A program made the position numbers and the translations under genes. Below are positions 42,727-51,300 of a DNA stretch of 54,822 nucleotides, piece after piece. The notes beneath the pieces are model-generated. The model ran no database searches. It worked only from the letters and a program-made list of their open reading frames with translations, and was not told where the DNA came from. Numbering within the stretch: the stretch's first letter is position 1; every line of letters starts with the position of its first letter. Location of the stretch: the NCBI GenBank assembly GCA_017541995.1, contig JAFXYD010000068.1, positions 1 through 54,822 on the forward strand, written 5' to 3'. The DNA comes from Oscillospiraceae bacterium (GTDB lineage: Bacteria; Bacillota; Clostridia; Oscillospirales; Oscillospiraceae).

Positions 42727-42797
42727 ATTTTCCATATCGCAGATATGGAAAATACCTCCCCTAAGAACTAATACCTAAGAACTAGTAACTAAATTGA
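42727..42797. repeat. Second hairpin and inverted heptamers upstream of RNase J
   Basis: A perfect 12-bp AT-rich hairpin (42727-42738 with 42742-42753, 3-nt loop GCA) is followed by heptamers AAGAACT, AATACCT, AAGAACT, AGTAACT, AAATTGA (42763-42797). These are the reverse complement type of the AGTTCTT units at 42080 and 42646. The whole forms the leader region of the RNase J gene. Confidence 0.75.
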
Positions 42798-42844
42798 ACG
42801 AATACCTAATAAGGAATCACTAATATTTTTAAGGAGAACATAAA

Positions 42845-44503
42845 TTGTCTGACAAATTACGCATCATCCCCCTCGGGGGCCTCAATGAGATCGGCAAGAA
42901 CATGACTGTCCTGGAATACGGCAAGGACATGATCGTGGTGGACTGCGGTCTGGGCTTCCCCGAGGACGATATGTACGGCGTGGATCTGGTGATCCCCGAC
43001 GTGACCTATCTTGTCAACAACCAGAAGAAGCTGCGAGGCTACTTCATCACCCACGGCCACGAGGACCACATCGGCTCCATCCCCTACGTCCTCCAGGCCG
43101 CCAACGCCCCCGTCCACGGCACCCCCCTCACCAACGGCCTGATCCGCCTGAAGCTGGAGGAGCACCGCCTCACCGACGTGGTCAAGCTGGTGACCCACAA
43201 GCCCGGCGACGTGGTGAAGGCCGGCTGCTTCCAGGTGGAATTCATCCACGTCAACCACTCCATCGCCGACGCGGTGGCCTTCTGCATCCACACCCCCGTG
43301 GGGAAGATCATCATGACCGGCGACTTCAAGATCGACCCCACCTCCCCCGAGGGCATGGCCGACCTGGCCCGGCTGGGAGAGCTGGGCAAGGAGGGCGTCC
43401 TGGCCCTGCTCTGCGACTCCACCAACGTGGAGCGCCAGGGCTACACCCCCTCCGAATCCGTGGTCACCGAGGGCATCGACCGCCAGTTCCGGGGCTGCGA
43501 CAAGCGCATCATCATTACCACCTTCGCCTCCAATATGTACCGCATCCAGTCCATTCTGAACATCGCCAAGCGCCACGGCCGCAAGGTGGCCGTCACCGGC
43601 CGCAGCATGGAGAACATTCTGAAGGTGGCCGCGGAGCTGGGCTATCTCCAGGTGGCCAAGGATCTGGTGGTGGACATCGGGGAGATCAAGAGCATCCCCG
43701 CCAACCGCCTGGTCATCGTGGCCACCGGCTCCCAGGGGGAGAATATGTCCGCCCTGTCCCGCATGGCCTTCGATACCCACCGGCAGGTGAGCCTCACCGC
43801 CCAGGACCGGGTGCTGATCTCCGCTTCCGCCATCCCCGGCAACGAAAAGGCCATCGGCAAGATCATCAACGAGCTGTACCGCAAGGGGGCCGAGGTGATC
43901 TACGACAAGTCCGAGGGGCTCCACGTCTCCGGCCACGCCTGCCAGGAGGAGCTGAAGCTCATCCACGCCCTGCTGAGACCCCGCTTCTTCATCCCCGTCC
44001 ACGGGGAGCAGCGGATGCTCCGCACCCATGAAAAGCTGGCCCTGCAAATGGGCATGAGCCCCAAGCGGGTCTTCGTGGGGGACATCGGCCAGGTCTTTGA
44101 GCTCACGGCCAAAACCTGCAAGCTCAGCGGCGAGACCGTCCCCGCGGGCAAGGTCTTTGTGGACGGCGCCGGCGTGGGCGACGTGGGCAGCGTGGTGCTG
44201 CGGGACCGCAAGCACCTGGCCCAGGACGGCATGGTGGTGGTCTGCGTCAACATCTCCGCCCAGGACGGCTCCGTCCTCTCGGGCCCGGACATCATCACCC
44301 GGGGCTTCATCTATGTGAAGGACGCCGAGGATCTCATGGAGGCCCTGCGCTATATCGTCAACGACACTCTGGATCACTGCCGGGCCAAGCGCCTGCGGGA
44401 TCACAGCGCCATCAAGGCCGCCATTAAGAACGACCTGTCCGCCTATCTCTTCAAGACCACCAAGCGCAATCCCATGATTATCCCCGTGCTGACGGAGCTT
44501 TAA
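42845..44503 (+). CDS. rnj: Ribonuclease J
   Basis: Metallo-beta-lactamase-fold 5'-3' exonuclease/endonuclease of the Firmicute mRNA decay machinery, 552 residues. The HGHEDH motif begins at His70, TGDFKID and CDSTNVERQGYTPSE follow, then the beta-CASP region with TGRSMENILKVA and TGSQGE. A C-terminal domain follows. The start is a TTG at 42845, with AAGGAG 8 nt upstream; no ATG or GTG start is better placed. Its 222-bp upstream region is almost wholly repeat-derived. No clear promoter was found there. Confidence 0.96.
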   Translation: MSDKLRIIPLGGLNEIGKNMTVLEYGKDMIVVDCGLGFPEDDMYGVDLVIPDVTYLVNNQKKLRGYFITHGHEDHIGSIPYVLQAANAPVHGTPLTNGLIRLKLEEHRLTDVVKLVTHKPGDVVKAGCFQVEFIHVNHSIADAVAFCIHTPVGKIIMTGDFKIDPTSPEGMADLARLGELGKEGVLALLCDSTNVERQGYTPSESVVTEGIDRQFRGCDKRIIITTFASNMYRIQSILNIAKRHGRKVAVTGRSMENILKVAAELGYLQVAKDLVVDIGEIKSIPANRLVIVATGSQGENMSALSRMAFDTHRQVSLTAQDRVLISASAIPGNEKAIGKIINELYRKGAEVIYDKSEGLHVSGHACQEELKLIHALLRPRFFIPVHGEQRMLRTHEKLALQMGMSPKRVFVGDIGQVFELTAKTCKLSGETVPAGKVFVDGAGVGDVGSVVLRDRKHLAQDGMVVVCVNISAQDGSVLSGPDIITRGFIYVKDAEDLMEALRYIVNDTLDHCRAKRLRDHSAIKAAIKNDLSAYLFKTTKRNPMIIPVLTEL

Positions 44504-44530
44504 GCTCAGAACGAAACAGGAGAACCCGCC

Positions 44531-46102
44531 ATGAAACAGACCGCCTCCCGCGTCATGCTCCGGATCAGAGCCCTGTATACGGACCAAAAGGCCCGGGCTG
44601 CCGCCGCAGCCGCCCTGCTGACGGGGCTGCTGGCCTACGGCTACGGGATGAGCAACAGCATCTCCAACTACGACAGCATCTACAACAACCCCGGCATCGG
44701 CGTGGGCGGGCTGCGCTCGGGCCGCTGGCTGCTGGAGCTGCTGACCCGGCTGACCGAGGCCCTGGGCTGGCGGGGAAACCTGCCCTGGTTCAACATCGGC
44801 TTCTCCCTGCTGCTGCTGGCCCTGGTCTGCGTGCTGCTGTGCCGGCTCTTCCGCCTGCCGGATCGCCGGTCCTGCGTCCTGCTCAGCGCCGTCACGGTGG
44901 CCTTCCCCGCCGTGGCCTCCATGAGCTTCTTCTCCTTCACCATGCCCTACTACGCCCTGGCTCTGCTGCTGATTGCCGGGGGCTTCCTGCTGGCGGAGCG
45001 CTGGCGGAGCCTGCTCCGCTTCCCCCTGCTGGCCCTGCTGCTGGCCCTGGCCGCGGGCATCTACCAGGCCTACTACCCCTTCGCCCTGGCCCTGGCGGTG
45101 CTGCTGCTGATCCAGGACTGCCTGGACCCCGCCGGGAAGCCCGGGCAGATCCTCCGCAAGGGTCTGGCCTACGTGCTCACGGTGTTGGGCAGCTATCTGC
45201 TCTACCGCCTGCTGCTGGCCCTCTGTCTGAGCCTGGCGGATACGAGTCTGATCCAATACCAGGGCATCGACGAGATGGGCAGGCTGGAGCTCTCCCGGCT
45301 GCCGGAGCTGCTGAAGCAGATGGCCGCCCACTTCTACCTGCTGCCCTTCGACGGCTACATGTCTCTGGCTCCCAATCTTCCGGCGAAGCTGCTGCTTCTG
45401 CCCCTGCTGCCCGGCTCAGTTCTGCTGCTGCTCTTCCTGTGGCGGGAGAAGAACCGCTGGAAGCGCCTGGAGCTGGCGGGCCTTCTGCTGCTGGCCCTGC
45501 CCCTGGCCTCGGATTTCATCGTGCTGATGGTGCCCCGGGGCAGCACCTATACCCTCATGAGCCTGGGGCTGGTGAGCCTCTTCTATCTGCCCCTGCTGCT
45601 GGTGTACCGCCTGCCCTTCCCCAGGGCCGGGGCCAGGCGGGCCGCCGTGGGTCTGCTGACGGCGGTGCTGCTGCTGGCCTCCTTCAACTACGCCCGTCTC
45701 AGCAACGGCTGCTGGCAGGCCCTGGAGTGGTCCAACCGGCAGACGGAGAACTACTATACCACCCTCTTCACCCGGATCAAGGCCGCCCCCGGCTACCGGG
45801 CGGAGTACCCGGTGCTGCTCTCCGGCAGCGTCATCACCGACCCCTCCTACGAAAACCCCTGGTACGACCCGGCCCAGCGCTTCGGGGGCGTCCACCAGTT
45901 CGACAGCAAGGACCCGGAGAACAACGGCTTCAACGAGTACTCCCGGCTGCGCTTCATCCAGATGTACCTGGGCTATACGGCCCGGAGCCTGAGCTCCGCC
46001 GAAGCCGAGGGCTACGCCGCCCTGCTGGCGGAGATGCAGCCCTACCCCAACGACGGCTCCATCCGCGTCCTCGACGGGGTGGTGCTGGTGAAGCTCCAAT
46101 AA
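44531..46102 (+). CDS. GtrII-like glucosyltransferase-domain membrane protein
   Basis: A 523-residue protein with about 11-13 membrane helices. The N-terminal YDSIYNNPGIGVGGLRSGRWLLELL and the following hydrophobic repeats match the GtrII/'glucosyltransferase domain-containing' family, which moves lipid-linked sugars onto surface glycans. The acceptor is not predictable. It starts 27 nt after the RNase J stop with a CAGGAGA ribosome binding site, so it is likely cotranscribed. It converges on the ABC/TetR operon. Confidence 0.8.
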   Translation: MKQTASRVMLRIRALYTDQKARAAAAAALLTGLLAYGYGMSNSISNYDSIYNNPGIGVGGLRSGRWLLELLTRLTEALGWRGNLPWFNIGFSLLLLALVCVLLCRLFRLPDRRSCVLLSAVTVAFPAVASMSFFSFTMPYYALALLLIAGGFLLAERWRSLLRFPLLALLLALAAGIYQAYYPFALALAVLLLIQDCLDPAGKPGQILRKGLAYVLTVLGSYLLYRLLLALCLSLADTSLIQYQGIDEMGRLELSRLPELLKQMAAHFYLLPFDGYMSLAPNLPAKLLLLPLLPGSVLLLLFLWREKNRWKRLELAGLLLLALPLASDFIVLMVPRGSTYTLMSLGLVSLFYLPLLLVYRLPFPRAGARRAAVGLLTAVLLLASFNYARLSNGCWQALEWSNRQTENYYTTLFTRIKAAPGYRAEYPVLLSGSVITDPSYENPWYDPAQRFGGVHQFDSKDPENNGFNEYSRLRFIQMYLGYTARSLSSAEAEGYAALLAEMQPYPNDGSIRVLDGVVLVKLQ

Positions 46103-46108
46103 CAGCAC

Positions 46109-46143
46109 AAAAAGAGAGCGTCCGGCCAGGACGCTCTCTTTTT
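46109..46143. terminator. Bidirectional terminator
   Basis: A 15-bp perfect stem (46109-46123 with 46129-46143), A5 on one side and T5 on the other, with a 5-nt loop. It serves both the GtrII-like gene (+) and the ABC operon (-). Confidence 0.92.
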
Positions 46144-46145
46144 GT

Positions 46146-46877
46146 TCAGTTTTTCCGCATCTGTCGCAGGAAGGCCAAGACGGCCAGGGCGGTGAGGACG
46201 ATTGCCCAGCCCAGCACCCAGAGCAGATGGCCGGGGACGGCGGCGAAATCTCCGGCGTAGAGAGCCCGCTGCAGCTCCACCCCGTGCCGGAAGGGCAGCA
46301 GATCCGCGATGGTCTGGAAGATGCCTCCCACCAGGGCCACGTCGAACCAGATGCCGGAGAACCAGGCGGAGAGATTGGTCAGCAGGGCCCCGCAGACGGC
46401 TCCGGCCTGCTTGTCGTTCATCAGGCTGCCGCAGAGCAGGCCCAGAGCCAGGAAAACCAGGGCCATGGGGAGCCCCAAAACCAGGCAGAGCAGGATCCGG
46501 GGCGTCCAGCCCAGGCCCAGCACCAGGCCGAAGACGTAGCACACCGCCGTCTGCATCAGGGAGATGGGCAGCATGGGAAGCAGATAGCCCAGAATGTAGT
46601 CCACGGGCCGCAGGGGGGTGGTGTAGAGCCGCAGCAGCAGGGCGGAGCCCCGATCCTTGGACACCAGCAGGGCCGAAAACAGGGCCATAAAGGACAGGCC
46701 GAAGACCGTCACGCCGGGGGCCAGCTGCGCTATGGCGAAGAGGGGCACCGGCACGTTGGCCTGAATGGCCGAGAGCAGAGACAGAATCACCAGGGGGAAG
46801 CCCAGGCCGAAGGCCAGATTCAGGGGATCCCGCAGGATCTCCTTCCAGGTTCGCTTTGCCAGGATTATGGATTTCAT
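46146..46877 (-). CDS. ABC-2 type transporter permease
   Basis: A 243-residue membrane protein with six predicted helices and the ABC-2 pattern (RTWKEILRDPLNLAFGLGFPL at the N-terminus; LLRLYTTPLRPVDYILGYLLP). It forms an exporter with the ATPase encoded just upstream, with which it shares a 4-bp start/stop overlap. Such TetR-controlled ABC-2 pairs usually export antibiotics or other toxic compounds (inference). Confidence 0.9.
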   Translation of the reverse strand: MKSIILAKRTWKEILRDPLNLAFGLGFPLVILSLLSAIQANVPVPLFAIAQLAPGVTVFGLSFMALFSALLVSKDRGSALLLRLYTTPLRPVDYILGYLLPMLPISLMQTAVCYVFGLVLGLGWTPRILLCLVLGLPMALVFLALGLLCGSLMNDKQAGAVCGALLTNLSAWFSGIWFDVALVGGIFQTIADLLPFRHGVELQRALYAGDFAAVPGHLLWVLGWAIVLTALAVLAFLRQMRKN

Positions 46878-47602
46878 CTCGCCGCCTCCTTTGCCAGCTC
46901 AATAAAGGCCTCCTCCAGACTGGCCCTGCCGGTGCGGGCCTTCAGCTCCGCCGCCGTGCCCACGCAGAGCAGCCGTCCCGCCCCCATGACCCCGATGCGG
47001 TCGGAGAGGGCCTCCGCCTCCTCCATGTAGTGGGTGGTGAGGATGATGGTCATGCTGCCCTTCAGACCCCGGATCAGCTCCCAGAGCTCGGCCCGGGCCA
47101 GCACGTCCAGCCCCAGGGTGGGCTCGTCGAGAAAGAGAATTTTCGGGTGCAGCACCAGGGCCATGGCGATGGAGAGCCTGCGCTGCCAGCCGCCGGAGAG
47201 CTTCCCCGCGGCCTTGCGCAGCACCTGACCCAGGCCCAGCTCCCGGCTGATGGCCTCCGCCCGGGCCGCGGCCTCCGCCTTGTTGCAGTCCGCGATCCGG
47301 GCCAGCAGCTCCAGGTTTTCCGCCACCGTCAGCTTGGGGGCCACGGCGCTGTCCTGGGGGGACACCGCCAGCAGCTTCTTCACCGCCTCGGGCTCCGCTG
47401 TGACGGAGCGCCCCAGCAGCAGGGCGTCCCCGGCGCTGGGCCGGGTGAGACAGGAGAGCATCTTGATGGTGGTGGTTTTTCCCGCCCCGTTGACCCCCAG
47501 CAGGGCGAACAGCTCTCCCTGCCGTACCGTCAGCTCCAGCCCATCCACGGCGGTGAGATCCTTGTAGCGCTTGGTCAGCTTGTGGGTTTCAATGGCATTC
47601 AT
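46874..47602 (-). CDS. ABC transporter ATP-binding protein
   Basis: A 242-residue ATPase. Walker A is GVNGAGKTTT, the signature LSGGWQRRLSIAM and Walker B ILFLDEPTLGLD, followed by LTTHYMEEAEALSDRIGVM. The family is the ABC-A/DrrA-like drug exporter type. The start ATG at 47602 is set by GGGAGG 8 nt upstream; a longer in-frame start upstream lies inside the TetR gene. It overlaps the regulator gene by 4 bp. Confidence 0.93.
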   Translation of the reverse strand: MNAIETHKLTKRYKDLTAVDGLELTVRQGELFALLGVNGAGKTTTIKMLSCLTRPSAGDALLLGRSVTAEPEAVKKLLAVSPQDSAVAPKLTVAENLELLARIADCNKAEAAARAEAISRELGLGQVLRKAAGKLSGGWQRRLSIAMALVLHPKILFLDEPTLGLDVLARAELWELIRGLKGSMTIILTTHYMEEAEALSDRIGVMGAGRLLCVGTAAELKARTGRASLEEAFIELAKEAAR

Positions 47603-48162
47603 GCTCCGGCCTCCCTTTTTTGTTTGATTGCGAGATATACGTCGCTGAGCATCCGGCTGACGGTGCCCTCGTCCAGGGGCAGATAGCCCGTGGCCGCCAT
47701 GACGGCCACCCCGTGAACCAGAGCCCACATCTCCAGGTGAAAGAGCTCCGCCTCCGGTCCCGCCAGCCCGGCGCTGGATCCGGCCATGCGGGTGTCCGGG
47801 GCCCAGTCCACCGCCTCGGGGCTTTCCCGCTCCCCGCTCCGGCTGCGCATGAACAGCAGGCGGAAGAGGGCGGGCTCGTCCCGGGCAAAGCCGATGTAGG
47901 CCAGGCCCGCCGCCTTATAGGGCGGCTCCCGGGAGGCCGCCGTCCGGGCGGCCCGGCTCCGATGGTAGACCGCCAGGGCCTGCTCCAGCACGGCCCGGCG
48001 CAGCGCCTCCATGTTGGGGTAGAGCCGGAAGATGGGCTGGGTGGAGCAGCCCAGGGCCGAAGCCAGGGCCCGGGCGTTCAGAGCCTCCGGACCCCCGGCC
48101 CGGATCAGCCCAAGGGCGGCCTCCAGCAGAGCCTCTCTGGTGATCTTGACAGGCGCGGCCAT
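47599..48162 (-). CDS. TetR-family transcriptional regulator
   Basis: A 187-residue repressor with an N-terminal helix-turn-helix (ITREALLEAALGLIRAGG, ALASALGCSTQPIFRLYPNMEAL) and a ligand-binding C-terminus. It heads the operon with the ABC exporter. The start ATG at 48162 has GGGGAG 9 nt upstream. The promoter overlaps a perfect palindrome (48175-48210), so it probably represses its own operon. The inducer is unknown. Confidence 0.9.
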   Translation of the reverse strand: MAAPVKITREALLEAALGLIRAGGPEALNARALASALGCSTQPIFRLYPNMEALRRAVLEQALAVYHRSRAARTAASREPPYKAAGLAYIGFARDEPALFRLLFMRSRSGERESPEAVDWAPDTRMAGSSAGLAGPEAELFHLEMWALVHGVAVMAATGYLPLDEGTVSRMLSDVYLAIKQKREAGA

Positions 48163-48174
48163 TGTGCATTTCTC

Positions 48175-48210
48175 CCCGCAGTAAAATAACAATTGTTATT
48201 TTACTGCGGG
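48175..48210. promoter_or_regulatory. Perfect 36-bp palindromic TetR operator
   Basis: Two 18-bp arms meet without a spacer (48175-48192 and 48193-48210; core TAACAATTGTTA). It covers the -10 of the operon promoter and ends 13 nt before the TetR start codon. The position and symmetry are as expected for a TetR operator, though 36 bp of perfect symmetry is long for the family. Confidence 0.85.
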
Positions 48211-48226
48211 CTTCGCTGTTTGTCAA
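48198..48226 (-). promoter_or_regulatory. Promoter of the TetR/ABC operon
   Basis: On the minus strand TTGACA (48226-48221), 17-nt spacer, TAAAAT (48203-48198). The -10 lies inside the palindrome. Confidence 0.85.
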
Positions 48227-48245
48227 GTCCCTTTCAAAGAGACCG

Positions 48246-48287
48246 GGAAAATACACAAAATGAAATTGGGCATTTTGTGTATTTTCC
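48246..48287. repeat. 17-bp inverted repeat between the TetR operon and subtilase gene
   Basis: Perfect 17-bp arms (48246-48262 with 48271-48287, beginning GGAAAATACACAAAATG) flank an 8-nt centre. It lies upstream of the TetR -35 and about 20 nt upstream of the putative subtilase -35. It could be an operator for an unknown regulator or the hairpin of an incoming transcript; no T-run follows. Confidence 0.65.
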
Positions 48288-48306
48288 GAAAATAGGGGAT
48301 TATCCC

Positions 48307-48335
48307 TTGCCTTTTCATTCCAAAAATGATTAAAT
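48307..48335 (+). promoter_or_regulatory. Putative subtilase promoter
   Basis: TTGCCT (48307-48312), 17-nt spacer, TTAAAT (48330-48335); a moderate match. Confidence 0.45.
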
Positions 48336-48375
48336 ATATACAGCGGCCCCATATTTATAAAAAAGGAGAATCTGT

Positions 48376-51300
48376 ATGCAACAAAAGCACCTTCCCCGTC
48401 GGCTGCTTTCGCTCCTGCTGACCCTCGCCATGCTCTTTACGCTGCTGGTTCCCGCGGTCTCCGCGGCGCCGGACAGCCGGGCAGACGAGGGCCGGGAGCT
48501 GGAGCTCAGCCCCCTGGACCCCACCACCCTGCAGGTACAAAAGCTGGGTGAAACCGAGGACGCTGCCCCCGCGGCGGAGCAGTCTCCCTATGCCCTGACG
48601 GACCTGGTCCGCGTCTCCATCGTGCTGGAGGGCGCGGCCACTCTGGACCGTTACCCCCTGCGGAACGTGGCGCGAAACAGCGCCGCCCTGGCCTACCGGC
48701 AGACGCTGCGGGCGGCCCAGAACGTGATGCAGGCCAAGATCGAAGCGGCCACCGGCAAGAAGCTGGCGGTCAAGTGGAACATGACCCTGGCGGCCAACAT
48801 CATCTCCGCCAACGTCCGCTACGGCGAGATCGAGACCATCCGGCAGGTCCCCGGCGTGGCCCGGGTGGTGATCGAGAACCGCTACGAGGCCCCCAAGGAT
48901 GAAGCGGGCGACGCCTCCCCCAACACCGCCAATACCTCCGAGAACATGGTGGGCGCCTGGGAGGCCTGGGATCTGGGCTATACCGGCGCCGGCTCCCGGG
49001 TGGCCATCATCGACACCGGCATCGACACCGCGCACCAGTCCTTCGCCGCCGAGCCCTTCAACTACTCCGTGGGCCAGGCCGGGGCGACGGGCGAGCTGAT
49101 GACCCAGGCCCAGGTTCAGGCCCTGGCCAATCAGCTGAACTCCAAAACCGGCAACTACGTCAACGCCAAGATCCCCTACGGCTACAACTACGTGGACGGC
49201 AACACCACCATCGACCACATGAGCGACACCGAGGGCAACCACGGCTCCCATGTGGCGGGCATTGCCGCCGCCAACCGCTACGTCGGCTCCGCCCACGATG
49301 ACGCCGCCGAGACCGTCGGCGCCGTGGGCATGGCCCCCGATGCCCAGCTCTTTGTCATGAAGGTCTTCGGCGCGAACGGCGGCGCCTACGACTCTGACTA
49401 CATGGTAGCCATTGAGGACGCCATCGTTCTGGACTGCGACGTGGTGAACCTCTCTCTGGGCTCCGGCTCCCAGGGCTGGACCTATGACGGCACCTACCAG
49501 GATATTCTGAACAATCTGACCGACAAGGCCCATAACGAGGGCATGGTGGTGGCCATCTCCGCCGGCAACTCCTATGACTTCGCCTATGCCACCGGATCCC
49601 GGAACCTGTACAAGGACGACGTCTACTACCACACCGGCGGCAGCCCCGGCACCTTTGCCAACAGCCTCTGCGTGGCCGCTGCCCAGAACACTCTGAGCAA
49701 GGGTACCCCCATGAACTTCAACGGCGTGGGCGACGTGTTCTACTATGAGTCCACCGGCAACGAAGAGGAGGGCACCACCTACACGAACCCCGCCCTGAGC
49801 ACCATCAAGGGCAGCTATTCCTACGTCTACATCGACGGCGTGGGCAGCGCCGCGGAATACGCCGCGGTCAACAGCGCCCTCTCCCTCTCCGGCAAGATCG
49901 TTATCGTCAACCGCGGCGAGCTCTCCTTCGTGGAGAAGGGCGAGAACGCCAAGTCCTACAACCCCAAGGCGGTCATCATTGCCAACAACCAGGACGGTAC
50001 CATCTACATGGATCTGACCGACTTCACCGGCAGCTTCCCCATGGTGACCATCACCCTGAAGGACGCCAACAAGATCAAGGCGGCCTCCGCCTCCCAGACC
50101 GCCGGCGGCTATACCGTTTACACCGGCAGCGTTGAAGTCACCGACGTGGAGAAGGAGGTCACCATCGACCGCTCCCAGGCCACCATCAGCGACTTCTCCT
50201 CCTGGGGCGTTCCCGGCTCCCTGCTGATGAAGCCTGAGATCACCGCCCCCGGCGGCAACATCTACTCCGTCAACGGCACCAACAAGACCTCCTCCGGCAC
50301 CGCAGGCGGCGCCGATCAGTACGTCTCCTACTCCGGCACCTCCATGGCGGCCCCCCACATCGCTGGCCTCTCCGCCTTGGTGGCGGAGTATCTGCGGGAG
50401 AATCCCATCTCCGGCCGCAACAGCGAGCTCAGCGCCAACTATTCCACCCGCGCCATCATCCAGAGCCTGCTGATGTCCACCGCCACTCCCATGGCGCCGG
50501 ATAACGAGTACCTCTCCATCCTGCAGCAGGGCGCGGGCCTGGTGGAGGCGGCGAAGGCGGTTCAGTCCCCCTCCGTCATTATGATGACCGACGAGGGCAA
50601 CACCCTGACCGTCCGCACCGGTGCCAACGCCGACGGCAAGATCAAGGCCGAGCTGGGCGACGACCCCGCCAAGACCGGGGCCTACAGCTTCGGCTTCAAG
50701 GTCTATAACCTCACCGACAACGGCCTGACCTACGAGCTGGACACCGATCTCTTCTCCCAGAAGATCTCCGGCGAGTTCCTGGCCCACGGCACCAGCCTGC
50801 TGCCCGCCGGCGGTGTGAGCTATACCTGGAACGGCCAGAGCGCCGAGGCCGAGGGCCACGACGTGGACAAGGACGGCGACACCGACAATGACGACGCCCA
50901 GGCCATTCTGGACTACCTGTCCGGCGAGAAGGCCGCCGCCGAGCTGGATCTGACCGCGGCCGACCTGGACGAGGACGGCGAGGTCACGTCCCGGGACGCC
51001 TATCTGCTCATCGACTGGGTTCCCGAGGCAGCCCCCGACGCCTCCTACACCGTGCCCGCCCACGGCGTGGCGGAGGTGAAGGTCACCATCAATCTGAGCG
51101 CCGACCAGCGCGCCGCCCTGGCCGCCTACGCCAAGGGCGCCTATCTGGAGGGCTTCACCTATCTGAGCTGCTCCGACGGCAGCGAGCACTCCATCCCCAT
51201 CCTGGGCTTCTACGGCTCCTGGACCGAGCCCTCCATGTTCGACAACATGTCCTATGTGGACGAGCTCTACGGCGCCCAGCGCATCCCCTACTCCGGCACC

